A stretch of DNA of 64,000 bases from Thermococcus sp. 21S9 (GTDB lineage: Archaea; Methanobacteriota_B; Thermococci; Thermococcales; Thermococcaceae), in contig NZ_SNUS01000001.1 of assembly GCF_012027635.1 (NCBI RefSeq), positions 992,001-1,056,000 on the forward strand, read 5' to 3'. The notes beneath the pieces are model-generated. The model had not been told where the DNA came from, did not search any database, and saw only the letters and a program-made list of their open reading frames with translations. A program made the translations under genes and the position numbers. Positions 32,751 through 41,577 of this stretch are shown one piece after another (position 1 is the stretch's first letter; the number at the start of each line of letters is the position of its first letter).

Positions 32751-33893
32751 TCAGTCAACAAAAGCCAAGCCGTTCCACAGCTCCCTTATCTCGCGCGTCG
32801 CGTCGGGGTAGAGCCTCTTGAAGGTTATCCTCCAGTAGCCGTTCCCCAAATCCTCTATGTCCTCGATGTGGATTTTGAGGCCGAGCCTCTCGAAGTGGCT
32901 CACCATTCTGTGGGCGGTGCTCACGTTCTTTACCCTCACCCTGAAGGTCTCCTCGACGTCGTGGCCCTGGGATACCTCTTCGATGCTCTCAACGAGGGGC
33001 TTTAGGAGGGCCTCGCCGAGCGCCTTCGCGTAGCTCTCGAAGTCCTCTCCCCTAATCCTTCGCTCGGCTATGTAGAAGGCGAGCCGGCTTATCCGGCCCA
33101 TGAAGTAGCCACCGGGCAAGTCGAAGAAGATTCTGGAGCCTATCCTTATGTCGTTGATGTTCGCGTAGGGCGTCACGTACTTCGCTATCCTCCTCATGTC
33201 CGGCGTCTTCATGACGACGCCTTCCCGCTTCTCCTCGCTGAGCCTATCAACAAGCTCCCTCAGCTCCTCAACCCTTGAGCGGTCGTAGAGTCCAAAGACC
33301 TCAACCTGTGGAATCCCGTACTCCTCGGCGAGTTTATACCTCTCCTCGGCTGGAATGCTCCTGCCGGTTCCCTTCTCCTGGATGTCGAACAGGAAGAACT
33401 GGATGTCCTCCTTAACGTAGGGCGGTCCCTCGACCAGATAAGGACTCTCCGGCCCCGCCATCTCACCGACGAGGATGAGGTTGGGATAATCCCTGAAGAA
33501 CTCCTCGCTGATGAAGTCAAGAATCCTCTCGGTCGTGAAGGGGCAGACGAAACCGCCCCGGGTGAGCGCTAAAATCCTGTCTTTAACTTTGACGACGCGG
33601 ACGTTGTAGCCGTCAACCTTCTCCTCGACGTAGAAGGGCCTGCCCTTGAAAATCCTCTTTACACCGTTCTCGAGCTGGACGATTCGCTTTATGTGAGGAA
33701 ATCCCAAGACGACCGTCCCGTCCTCAAAAACGGCCGTTCCCCTCCTGAAGCCCCTCGCCGAATCGCGGAAGCGGACGTAGCGGATTCCCTCGAAGGTATC
33801 CTCCTCTATCCCTCCTTTGCCTTCAAGAACCTCAAGTCTTTCCTCCGGCAGGCCGAGTTTCAGGAGAAGGTTTCGAAAGCCCGAGCTGACCAT
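32751..33893 (-). CDS. ATP-dependent RNA ligase, Pab1020 (Rnl3) family
   Basis: 380-aa archaeal homodimeric RNA ligase that joins or circularises RNA. The nucleotidyl-transferase motif I is EEKVDGYNVR, with the adenylated lysine at K92. Further motifs follow: LVGEMAG (motif III-like), FFLFDI (IIIa), EKREGVVMKTP (IV) and RIAKYVTPY (V). The C-terminal domain of about 130 residues mediates dimer formation in the Pyrococcus abyssi enzyme. The ATG follows GGTGAGAAT. RtcA, another RNA-end enzyme, is at 55750. Confidence 0.92.
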   Translation of the reverse strand: MVSSGFRNLLLKLGLPEERLEVLEGKGGIEEDTFEGIRYVRFRDSARGFRRGTAVFEDGTVVLGFPHIKRIVQLENGVKRIFKGRPFYVEEKVDGYNVRVVKVKDRILALTRGGFVCPFTTERILDFISEEFFRDYPNLILVGEMAGPESPYLVEGPPYVKEDIQFFLFDIQEKGTGRSIPAEERYKLAEEYGIPQVEVFGLYDRSRVEELRELVDRLSEEKREGVVMKTPDMRRIAKYVTPYANINDIRIGSRIFFDLPGGYFMGRISRLAFYIAERRIRGEDFESYAKALGEALLKPLVESIEEVSQGHDVEETFRVRVKNVSTAHRMVSHFERLGLKIHIEDIEDLGNGYWRITFKRLYPDATREIRELWNGLAFVD

Positions 33894-33936
33894 ATTCTCA
33901 CCGTAGTACCTTGGTCGCTGGGGTTAAATAACGTTG

Positions 33937-34440
33937 TCATCCCGCCGTGACGTTCAGCTCCGCCCACGCCCGCCAGCCTCTATCTGAGACCGCGACGACG
34001 TAAAGGTGGAACGTTCCGCTCCTCCGCGGGGTGATGCTCACGCTGATGTTCTCCCTTCCGTTCGGCTGGAGGTAGAACTCCTCGGGCAGGACGCTGACGG
34101 CCACTCCTTCCGGCGCGGTGAGGTGAGGCTCAAGGGCTATCCACTGAGGGCTATCCCTGGCAGGTCCCCCGTAGACTATCAGCGAGACCCTGCCGTAATA
34201 GGGATACTGGTTTCCGTTAATGGAATAGTACCCGCCCACGAGTTCGCCTTTGACCGTGAGTGACTGGCCGACCTTGAGGTGAACGCTGATGGCGTTCAGG
34301 TGAATAAGTTTGGCGTTGAAGTTCCCGAAGCCCGGAGGGATTGGTTGAGCCTGGGGCTGGGAGTTGTAAGTCATGGCGTAGCCGAGAACCGACAGCGCCA
34401 GCAGTCCTACCACGACGAGGAGCGCTTCGATTCGCTCCAT
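33937..34440 (-). CDS. Membrane-anchored extracellular protein, unknown family
   Basis: 167-aa protein with one N-terminal membrane helix (IEALLVVVGLLALSVLGYAM) that acts as signal anchor. An all-beta extracellular domain follows, with the ordered strands VGQSLTVKGELVGGYYS, NISVSITPRRSGTFHLYVVA and an immunoglobulin-like look. A role in the envelope is inferred from topology only. The ATG at 34440 follows GTGATTGCT. Confidence 0.65.
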   Translation of the reverse strand: MERIEALLVVVGLLALSVLGYAMTYNSQPQAQPIPPGFGNFNAKLIHLNAISVHLKVGQSLTVKGELVGGYYSINGNQYPYYGRVSLIVYGGPARDSPQWIALEPHLTAPEGVAVSVLPEEFYLQPNGRENISVSITPRRSGTFHLYVVAVSDRGWRAWAELNVTAG

Positions 34441-34502
34441 AGCAATCACTAATGATACATAGGATGAAGTGCGTAAAAACGTGTTGGAATGAAAGAAAAG
34501 GG

Positions 34503-35051
34503 TCAGCGCTTCATAGTGGAGAGAACCTTGGTGGTGACGTCGTTGCCGTCCTTGTCATAAATCCTGTAGTAGGCGCTGTAGGGGAGCTTCATCTTGGCCC
34601 TCCTCATGGCCTCGAGGGCGAACTTGAGGTGGTTCTCGTTGACCCAGACGGTGAGTATCTTCTGGTCCTTCCTGACGCGGGCAGCTAAGCCAATCGGCTT
34701 TCCGAAGGGCCTGCGCATACCGTTTCCGTAACGGTCGGCCTTCCTTCCGGTGGCCATCGGGTTCTCACGGAGCACCTGGAACGGGTAAACGCGAATCTTG
34801 AAGTGGTAGTTGCTCCTACCGACGTTCTTCTGGAGGTACCTGTTGACCTGGATACGAATCGCCTCAAGGGCGTTCTGCCTTATCTGCATCGCCTGCTCCG
34901 CCTGAAGGCTAACCTCGTACTGGAACTCGGCCGAGAGGTTGCCCATGTCGAAGATGGTTATCCTCGGTCCGGGAGCACCGCGTATGTATTCCCTCCTCGT
35001 GTAAGCGGGCTTGTCAACGTCCCTATCAATCTTCGCTGGTCTAAGTCCCAT
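34503..35051 (-). CDS. rpl10e: 50S ribosomal protein L10e (uL16)
   Basis: 182-aa large-subunit protein equivalent to bacterial L16, near the peptidyl-transferase centre and tRNA site. It begins [20 protein letters not shown] and includes [41 protein letters not shown]-like residues and [15 protein letters not shown], all characteristic. TATA-like CTTTTATAAGG (minus strand) lies at about 35102-35112. Full length for archaea. Confidence 0.97.
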   Translation of the reverse strand: MGLRPAKIDRDVDKPAYTRREYIRGAPGPRITIFDMGNLSAEFQYEVSLQAEQAMQIRQNALEAIRIQVNRYLQKNVGRSNYHFKIRVYPFQVLRENPMATGRKADRYGNGMRRPFGKPIGLAARVRKDQKILTVWVNENHLKFALEAMRRAKMKLPYSAYYRIYDKDGNDVTTKVLSTMKR

Positions 35052-35104
35052 AATCTCACCTCCAAATGAGCGTAACCGGTCTGAACTTAAGCCGTTTGAG
35101 CCCC

Positions 35105-36283
35105 TTATAAAAGTTTTGGACTTTCACCATCTTTCACCCTCGTTCCCTCGATTATCAGCCCGAGCGAAAAGGGCAGGAAGGTTAGGAGCGCAAGGTTCAG
35201 GGTCAGCCCAAGGTGGACCTCCCCGAGCGAGTAAGCCAAGCCGAAGAGCATTCCGCCGATGAAGGTCGAGAGGTTCTGAACCGCGTTCACACCGCCTATC
35301 GCGAGAGAGGAGCGGTGGTAGCTCGCCAGAACCTTCCGCGAAATCGGGCGGAAGCTCTGGAAGGCGAAGAGAGCCAGAAAAATTCCAAGGAAAACCGTTG
35401 GCGCGGTCTTTATCGACGCTAAAATCGGCGATATTCCCGCGAGTAGGGCGGTGAGCTTCACCATCCTTGCCTCGCTCCTAACGTCCGCAACCCACGAGAC
35501 GAAGTAGCTGAGCAACGCCGAGAGGAACCCGGTCCAGCCGAGCAGAACGGCGGTTCTCTCCTTGCTCAGCCCCAAAGCCTCCGAGACGTAGACGTAGGTT
35601 ATCTCGCCCGAGGTGAAGGCCACTATAACCGCCATCAGCGAGGCAATCGTTAGAACCCTCTTCGGATTTAAGCTCGGCCTCTCGCCGTCCGGTGTTTTCT
35701 TCTTCCTCGGCGTTATCAGGTCGAAGAGGAGGTAGTAGCTGAGGAGCATGATAAGGCCGGTCAGGACGAAGAACGCTGAGGAAATCCACATCTGGCCGGC
35801 CAAGCCGAGGCTGACGGTGTAGGCGTAAACGTAGTTGCCGAGGAGAGACGCTATGCTCCCGAAGAAGAAGTAGAGCGCGGTAACGCGCGCCCTTATCTCC
35901 CTCGGCGTCGTTACGGCCAGAACGAACTGGGCCATCGGCCAGCTTATCCCGTTGAGGAAGCCGTTGAGGAGCTTTATCCCAGCGACCTGAAGCCAGCTCG
36001 ACGTGAGCGGGTAGAGCTGAACGGCCACCGCGTTCCCCATCATCGCTATCGCTCCGAGGTAGACGAGCTTTTTGCCCCTCTCAAGGACGAGACCGCCGAG
36101 GACGGACGAGAAGGCCCTCGCAAGCACAAAGGACATCGAGACGAGGGAAACCGCGAACATGCTCGCCCTGAGAATGTCTCGCGTGTAGAAGGCTATGGCG
36201 GGGGTTGCGAGGCGAAATGCAATCGTTCCCGTGAAGGCCGAGATGATGAGGAGCAGAATCCCGGCGAGTCTTCTGCGCTCCAT
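35105..36283 (-). CDS. Major facilitator superfamily transporter
   Basis: 392-aa membrane carrier with 12 predicted helices in two halves around a basic loop ([20 protein letters not shown], about residue 195). The first half contains the typical MFS stretch [20 protein letters not shown], the second [16 protein letters not shown]. Substrate not predictable. The ATG follows AGGTGGTCTG, and TATA-like TCCTTTTAAGTC (minus strand) lies near 36315-36326. Confidence 0.88.
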   Translation of the reverse strand: MERRRLAGILLLIISAFTGTIAFRLATPAIAFYTRDILRASMFAVSLVSMSFVLARAFSSVLGGLVLERGKKLVYLGAIAMMGNAVAVQLYPLTSSWLQVAGIKLLNGFLNGISWPMAQFVLAVTTPREIRARVTALYFFFGSIASLLGNYVYAYTVSLGLAGQMWISSAFFVLTGLIMLLSYYLLFDLITPRKKKTPDGERPSLNPKRVLTIASLMAVIVAFTSGEITYVYVSEALGLSKERTAVLLGWTGFLSALLSYFVSWVADVRSEARMVKLTALLAGISPILASIKTAPTVFLGIFLALFAFQSFRPISRKVLASYHRSSLAIGGVNAVQNLSTFIGGMLFGLAYSLGEVHLGLTLNLALLTFLPFSLGLIIEGTRVKDGESPKLL

Positions 36284-36445
36284 CAGACCACCTTCTGAAC
36301 GTTACGCACTTGACTTAAAAGGATTTGGCCCCCGAAAGTTTTTCGAAAGCCGAACCGATGGGTGCGTTTAGTTTCAGATTTTTCCGCCAATGGCCGAGCG
36401 AAGACTTTTTACCGTCTTCCATCAACACGCTTCGAGGTGATTGGA

Positions 36446-37600
36446 ATGGAACTCCGTTTCGACATGGAGTATGAGGACGCTTACAGGGAAGTCTATGAGA
36501 TGGTGAAGCCGAAGTACAAGCTCTTTACCGCCGGACCGGTCGCCTGTTTTCCGGAGGTTCTCGCGATAATGAGCGTGCAGATGTTCAGCCACCGCTCGGC
36601 CGAGGCGAAAGCCGTTCACGTTGACACCCTCGAGAGGCTCAAGAAGTTCCTTGAGGCCGACAGGGGCGAGATAATCCTCTTCCCGAGCTCGGGAACCGGC
36701 TTCATGGAGTCGGCCGTCAGAAACACCGTCCCGCGCGGTGGAAAGGTCCTCGTCACAATCATCGGCGCCTTCGGAAAGCGCTTCGCTGACGTCGTCGAGG
36801 CCAACGGAAGGAAGGCGGTAATCCTCGAGAAGGAGCCCGGCTACGCAATAAAGCCGGAGGAACTGGACGACGCCCTCAGGAAGAACCCCGACGTCCACGC
36901 GGTCACAATAACCTACAACGAGACCTCAACCGGTGTTCTTAACCCGCTCCCCGAGCTGGCCAAAGTTGTTCACGAGCACGACAAGCTCCTCTTCGTTGAC
37001 GCCGTCTCGGCAATGGGTGGAGCGGACATAAAGTTCGACGAGTGGGGCATCGACCTCGTCTTCGCGAGCAGTCAGAAGGCCTTCGGCGTCCCGCCGGGAC
37101 TCGCGGTTGCGGCTGTGAGCGAGCGCGTTTTCGAGATAGCCGAGAAGATGCCCGAGCGTGGCTGGTACTTCGACCTACCGCTCTACAAGAAGTTCAACGA
37201 GAAGAAGAAGGGAACGCCTTCAACCCCACCGCTCCCGCAGATATTCGGCCTCAACGTCGTTCTCAGGATAATCGAGAAGATGGGCGGAAAGAATGAATGG
37301 CTCGACATGTACAGGAAGAGGAGCGAGATGATACGCGAGGGCGTCAAGGAGATGGGTCTTGGAATCCTCGCCGAGCCCGGCTACGAGAGCCCGACCATCA
37401 CTGCCGTCGTCGTTCCCGAGGGAATGAAGGGCGTCGACGTCTACAACGCCATGCGCGAGAGGGGCTTTGAGCTCGCCAAGGGCTACGGAAGCGTGGCAGA
37501 GAAGACCTTCAGGATTGGAAACATGGGCTACATGACATTCGACGACATCCGCGAGATGCTCGATAACCTCAGGGAGGTCATAGAAAAGCTTAAGGCCTGA
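36446..37600 (+). CDS. Class V aminotransferase (alanine/serine-glyoxylate type)
   Basis: 384-aa PLP enzyme of the AGAT/SGAT family that interconverts glyoxylate and glycine with alanine or serine. The PLP site is DAVSAMGGADIKFDEWGID followed by VFASSQKAFGVPPG with the Schiff-base lysine. The N-terminus has YKLFTAGPVACFPEV, the typical substrate loop, and the C-terminus ends in FRIGNMGYMTFDDI. The ATG at 36446 follows GAGGTGATTGGA; an upstream in-frame ATG at 36362 lacks a ribosome site. A T-rich TATA-like box lies near 36403-36411. Confidence 0.92.
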   Translation: MELRFDMEYEDAYREVYEMVKPKYKLFTAGPVACFPEVLAIMSVQMFSHRSAEAKAVHVDTLERLKKFLEADRGEIILFPSSGTGFMESAVRNTVPRGGKVLVTIIGAFGKRFADVVEANGRKAVILEKEPGYAIKPEELDDALRKNPDVHAVTITYNETSTGVLNPLPELAKVVHEHDKLLFVDAVSAMGGADIKFDEWGIDLVFASSQKAFGVPPGLAVAAVSERVFEIAEKMPERGWYFDLPLYKKFNEKKKGTPSTPPLPQIFGLNVVLRIIEKMGGKNEWLDMYRKRSEMIREGVKEMGLGILAEPGYESPTITAVVVPEGMKGVDVYNAMRERGFELAKGYGSVAEKTFRIGNMGYMTFDDIREMLDNLREVIEKLKA

Positions 37601-37619
37601 TTTTCCCTTCTTTTTAACC

Positions 37620-38357
37620 ATGCGGAGGAGAACGGTTCTACTGGCTCTGTGGCTCGTCGGAAACGTTCTCGTTTTCTGGGCAGTTGCCTTAACCGCGAGC
37701 GGTTACTCACTGGAGGGTTACCTCCCCTGGGAGAGCTCCAAGGTCTTCGCTTACTCTCCTGTTCTCCACTCCAAGCCCGGCGACGAGCCGACCGAGGTCC
37801 TCTACATGGTCGGGAGGAACGGCGAGCTGTACTACTACATCGTCTGGCGCGACGAGTACTTCAGCAACCCTCTCCTCGACAGGCTCTACCGCGTCATGAG
37901 GGGTCTAATCTACGGCACCACGGAGGATGTAGAGGTCTTCGAGATAAACCCTGAAAACGGCTCCTTCTACTTCCAGACCTATGACCACTCGCCCGTTCAT
38001 GGAAAAATATTCCCTGACGGCTCGTGCCTGTGGCTCGAACGCGGGCTGAGCGTTCCCAACTGCACCGTCAACGGAACCCACGTGAAGCTCTACGTGGTCA
38101 CGTGGAACCACATGCTCTCACTCCTCCCCGAGAACGGCACTGTTCGGGTCTCGCCCGAGATGAGGCACATGACTCCAGAGGACTACGTGGCCCTCGGTAT
38201 GGTGAAGCGGACGAAGTACAGTATCGCGGGCATAACCTTCGGCTCGCTAACGGCTTCCCTCGTCGTTACGGTTCTCCTGAACCTCATCCTCTTCGCCCTC
38301 TGGAAGAGAAAGCTTCTCCTGAGGGGAGGAAGAAGAAACGTGAAAAACCGCTGGTAG
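37620..38357 (+). CDS. Two-helix membrane protein with extracellular domain
   Basis: 245-aa protein with an N-terminal helix (VLLALWLVGNVLVFWAVALT) and a C-terminal helix (GSLTASLVVTVLLNLILFAL) ending in a basic tail. Between them lie about 170 residues rich in Tyr and Trp with two cysteines (GSCLWLERG, VPNCTVNG) that may form a disulfide outside the cell. Several N-x-S/T sequons are present. No family recognised. The ATG follows a T-rich stretch without a clear ribosome binding site, so the start is uncertain. Confidence 0.6.
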   Translation: MRRRTVLLALWLVGNVLVFWAVALTASGYSLEGYLPWESSKVFAYSPVLHSKPGDEPTEVLYMVGRNGELYYYIVWRDEYFSNPLLDRLYRVMRGLIYGTTEDVEVFEINPENGSFYFQTYDHSPVHGKIFPDGSCLWLERGLSVPNCTVNGTHVKLYVVTWNHMLSLLPENGTVRVSPEMRHMTPEDYVALGMVKRTKYSIAGITFGSLTASLVVTVLLNLILFALWKRKLLLRGGRRNVKNRW

Positions 38358-38939
38358 CTAAACTATCGGCTCGAGCTCCCCGTTCTTAATCCTGTAAATC
38401 CTGTTTATTTTCTTCATTCCTGTTCTCCAGTCCCTGCTCAGCTCGACGAGAATATCAAAGCGGTCGAAGGTCTTCTCGTCTATACCGAGCCAGTGCATGA
38501 CTTCGGCCTTCAGGTCGTCGCTCATCGCCAGCGAGGTGACAATGAAGGCGTAGTCGTCTATCAGCTCATCGAGAATCCTCGGGACGCTGACGGTGTGGAG
38601 GGTGTCTATCACGACGTAGTCCGGGTTGAGCTTCTTCAGCCTCTCAATAACCTCGTCGGTCCTCTCTTTCGTCGGGCGCTGGTCGAAGGCGGTATCAATG
38701 ACCTCGATGTTCGGCTTGAAGGGCTTGAACTCGCCGTAGGCAGTAACAACGGCCACCTTCCAGTCGTCGGGGACGTAGTGTAGTAGCGCTTCCACGAGCT
38801 TCGTCTTTCCGCTCCTGCTCGTTCCGACGATTAGTATGTCCTTCTTTCCGAGGACCTCTTCCTTCAGGAGCTCCATCTGCTCTGGCCGAGCGGAGCCGTA
38901 GCGTATCAAATCCTCGGGCTTGAAGATGTAGACGCCCAT
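38358..38939 (-). CDS. Minimal PilT/GspE-like secretion-type ATPase
   Basis: 193-aa P-loop ATPase. Walker A is LIVGTSRSGKTKLVEALL (about residue 39), the Walker B-like strand is PDYVVIDTLHTVSVPRI with downstream histidine, and IVTSLAMSD resembles the sensor region of type II/IV secretion ATPases. It has almost no N-terminal domain, unlike the much larger archaellum and pilus motors. It may serve as a stand-alone NTPase. The ATG at 38939 follows GGTGAACCGA. Function unknown. Confidence 0.7.
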   Translation of the reverse strand: MGVYIFKPEDLIRYGSARPEQMELLKEEVLGKKDILIVGTSRSGKTKLVEALLHYVPDDWKVAVVTAYGEFKPFKPNIEVIDTAFDQRPTKERTDEVIERLKKLNPDYVVIDTLHTVSVPRILDELIDDYAFIVTSLAMSDDLKAEVMHWLGIDEKTFDRFDILVELSRDWRTGMKKINRIYRIKNGELEPIV

Positions 38940-38995
38940 TCGGTTCACCGTAAGTATTTCTCGCCGGGGGTTATAACGGTATCTTTTGATGGGTC

Positions 38996-39826
38996 TTAAA
39001 GCCCCTCCACCTCCCTCAGCCTCTCGAAGTCTCCGCGCTTTATCATCTCGACGGCGAAGGCGTAGAGACCGAGCTTCCAGACGGTCTCGGCGGTTACCGG
39101 CCCTTCGATGAGCTCTTCGATTTTTGAGCTCAGAACTTCGAGTGCCCTTTCCCTAGCTTCCTCAGAGAAGCCCGCGAACTCAAGGCCGCGGATTATGGAC
39201 AGGACTTCGAGCTTCGCCTGAGAAAGGGCAATGGGGTTACTTCTATCAGACCTCTTCTCCTTGAACGGGCTGATTTGCTCAAGTTCTTCGGCAATTCTCG
39301 TTATTTCAGGCGCGTACTTATCAAAAGCAGATTCATCTAAGCCGAAATGTACTTTTATATTGTGTAGCGAGCTGGCACGCTCCAGTGTTCCGTGTTTGTG
39401 ACCAATATCTAGATCTTCGAGTATTTCTATTTCTGTTTTTTCGTCAATCTCTGGAATTGCTTCTTTGGTTGCCTGCGCTAGAATCCATATAAGTTCTGCA
39501 ATCTTGCCTGCATGGTTCTCGGGTATGTTGAACTTTTTTACTCTATTTCTTGCAATTTCTTCTATTTCTTTGGGCGTAAGTTCGTGAGGCAGTTTGCCTT
39601 TGAGGACCATGGTGGGGATAATTATTTCTCTTTCCACGAGTTCTGCCGCATCCTCTAGCGGAACTCCATACTTGTAGGCCAGGATTGTGGAAGCGAGCTT
39701 TCCGAGGATGTTAAGCCGCGCTATCTCATGTATGGGTAGATCTTCTTCCCCATAATGCGCATCGGGGCCAAATCCCCCACCAGAATACTTTTCTTGGATT
39801 TCTACGGGGTTCGCCGTAGGGAGCAC
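38996..39826 (-). CDS. Uncharacterised protein, start codon doubtful
   Basis: 276-aa helical protein with no recognised domain. It includes LASTILAYKYGVPLEDAAEL, FNIPENHAGKIAELIWILAQ and IIRGLEFAGFSEEARERALE. The only start in frame is the GTG at 39826, without a ribosome binding site. The frame, however, stays open and protein-like for 34 more codons upstream (including KLGLSTIFKKKGREYAREFA) to a stop at 39929-39931, with no ATG, GTG or TTG in it. The gene may have lost its start by a small indel. Much of it is AT-richer than its neighbours. Confidence 0.5.
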   Translation of the reverse strand: MLPTANPVEIQEKYSGGGFGPDAHYGEEDLPIHEIARLNILGKLASTILAYKYGVPLEDAAELVEREIIIPTMVLKGKLPHELTPKEIEEIARNRVKKFNIPENHAGKIAELIWILAQATKEAIPEIDEKTEIEILEDLDIGHKHGTLERASSLHNIKVHFGLDESAFDKYAPEITRIAEELEQISPFKEKRSDRSNPIALSQAKLEVLSIIRGLEFAGFSEEARERALEVLSSKIEELIEGPVTAETVWKLGLYAFAVEMIKRGDFERLREVEGL

Positions 39827-39993
39827 GTGTTTTACAAGACGCGCGAATTCCCGTGCGTATTCTCTTCCTTTCTTTTTAAAGATCGTGGAAAGTCCCAGCT
39901 TCGCACTACCCGGATTTAGTTTCTTTTTTTATATTTTTTTTGGAGTTTCTTAATCCGTTCCAGAGACGGAACCGTAATCATTCAGTCGCCCCC

Positions 39994-41367
39994 TTAAACT
40001 CGTTCTTTCCGAAGAGACAAAAACCTTTCGAAATCTTCCAAATCCCAGACCAAAAATCCCTCTTCCCTCAGCTCTTCTTTTCCTTCAACCTTCTTGGCCA
40101 CCAGTCCGTAGCTCTTCTCCCCTCCGTCAAGCCCCACGAGCTCGGCTTTCCTCTCCAACCCCCTTAGAATCCCCCGCGCTTCCCGCTCGCTCAAGTCCTT
40201 CCACTTAACCTCAACGAAGAGAGCCTTCCTCCCGCGTTCGTTTAAGGCGACCAAATCAATCTCCTTTCCCTTCCGCCACCAGCGACCGATTTTTGTAAAG
40301 TGGAACGGCAGTTTCCCAGCTTTGTTCAGCTCGATGAGGAACTGCCTGGCAATCTCCTCAAAGGCTTTCCCCACATAGGTGTTGAAGGCGTCCCAGTCCA
40401 TCTCGAACGTTCCGAGCTCTATCTTTCCCCTGTTCGGCTTAACAAACCTGAACCAGAAGGCGAAGAAGTTGTCGTTGAGGTAGTAGCGCGCCTTTTTGCT
40501 CCTCTCCGGCTCGGTAACAGGAACCTCGCGCCTCACGAGTTCGAGGGAGATTAGAGTTCTCAGGTATTTCGGCATGTCCTTGGCCTCGATTCCCGCGAAG
40601 TTGGCAATCTCGCTGACCCTGTGCTTTCCGAGGGCAATCGCCTCAAGAATCAGGTAGTGGCGGTGGACGTCGCCGAGCTCTTCCCTCAAAATGAACTCTG
40701 GCTCCTCGTAGAGGATTGACGTCGGCGAAAAGGCCACCTTGAGGAGCTCTTCCTCGAAGTTTCTCCCCTCAAAGAGCCTAAAGTACATGGGAACACCGCC
40801 GGTAACAGAGTATATCTTCACGACAGTCTCAATCGGTGAATTTTTGAAGTACTCGCGGACGTGGAAGAAGTTGAGGGGCTTAAGCTTGAGCTGTGCTGTT
40901 CTCCTGCCGTAGAGGGGGTTGCCGTACTCCATAAGTCCCTCCATTAGGCCGATTATCGACCCGCTTAGGATTAGGAAGAACCTGTCGTCAAGGATTTCGT
41001 CTATAACGTGCTGAAAAACCGCTGAGGCGTTCTTATCGGTGAGCAAAAGGTACGAAAACTCGTCTATAACGACGACGAGCCTTTCGGGAGCCTTGAGCTT
41101 CAGGAGTTCAAAGGCTTCCCTGAAGTCCCTGACTTCAACCTTTGGCAGGTCAAGAACCTCGGCGGCTTCCCTGTAAAACCTCTTCGCGTTCGACTCTAGC
41201 CCGTCCCTATCGGCCAAAAAGTAAACGGCCTTTTTCCCTTCAATGAACCTTTTCACGAGCTCGGTCTTCCCAACGCGCCTGCGCCCGTAGAGAATCAGGA
41301 CCTCCTTTTTTCCTGAGCGGTAGAGTGAGTCAAGGAACCTCAGCTCATCTTTTCGGTTGACAAACAT
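39994..41367 (-). CDS. Archaeal AAA-type ATPase with DUF234 nuclease-like domain
   Basis: 457-aa protein of the archaeal ATPase/DUF234 family. Walker A is LYGRRRVGKTELVKRF (about residue 28), Walker B is LVVVIDEFSYLL, and sensor-like ILSGSIIGLMEGL follows. A winged helix (GKHRVSEIANFAGIEAKDMP) precedes a C-terminal DUF234 part with the PD-(D/E)xK-like pattern KGKEIDLVALNERGRKALFV then EVKWKDL. Such genes are numerous in Thermococcales and move often; the role is unknown. The ATG at 41367 follows GGTGAAGATA. Confidence 0.85.
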   Translation of the reverse strand: MFVNRKDELRFLDSLYRSGKKEVLILYGRRRVGKTELVKRFIEGKKAVYFLADRDGLESNAKRFYREAAEVLDLPKVEVRDFREAFELLKLKAPERLVVVIDEFSYLLLTDKNASAVFQHVIDEILDDRFFLILSGSIIGLMEGLMEYGNPLYGRRTAQLKLKPLNFFHVREYFKNSPIETVVKIYSVTGGVPMYFRLFEGRNFEEELLKVAFSPTSILYEEPEFILREELGDVHRHYLILEAIALGKHRVSEIANFAGIEAKDMPKYLRTLISLELVRREVPVTEPERSKKARYYLNDNFFAFWFRFVKPNRGKIELGTFEMDWDAFNTYVGKAFEEIARQFLIELNKAGKLPFHFTKIGRWWRKGKEIDLVALNERGRKALFVEVKWKDLSEREARGILRGLERKAELVGLDGGEKSYGLVAKKVEGKEELREEGFLVWDLEDFERFLSLRKERV

Positions 41368-41432
41368 TATCTTCACCAGGATAATCTTGAGCAGGATAAT
41401 AATTTAAGCTTTTCCCCATCTTTGGTAGTTAG

Positions 41433-41549
41433 TGCACAATCTGCCAATAAATCCAAGAAAATTTGTTTAATATCTAAAATAACTCGAAAATTCATGTCAA
41501 AATTTGACTTTCGTCCCAAAATTTCTGCACAAAGGCAATAAACCCGAAG
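41433..41549. repeat. Imperfect direct repeat flanking the asparagine synthetase promoter
   Basis: Two related units lie 93 bases apart: TGCACAATCTGCCAATAAAT (41433-41452) and TGCACAAAGGCAATAAACCC (41526-41545), each followed by a similar C/A/G end. The second contains the AATAAAC box that may be the promoter of the asparagine synthetase gene. Possible regulator sites or promoter duplication. Confidence 0.4.
41496..41508. promoter_or_regulatory. Palindromic operator candidate upstream of asparagine synthetase
   Basis: A perfect inverted repeat GTCAAA-A-TTTGAC (6-1-6) in an AT-rich region about 70 bases before the gene. Regulator unknown. Confidence 0.45.
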
Positions 41550-41577
41550 GCACTCTGACGAAAACTGGGTGATTGAT

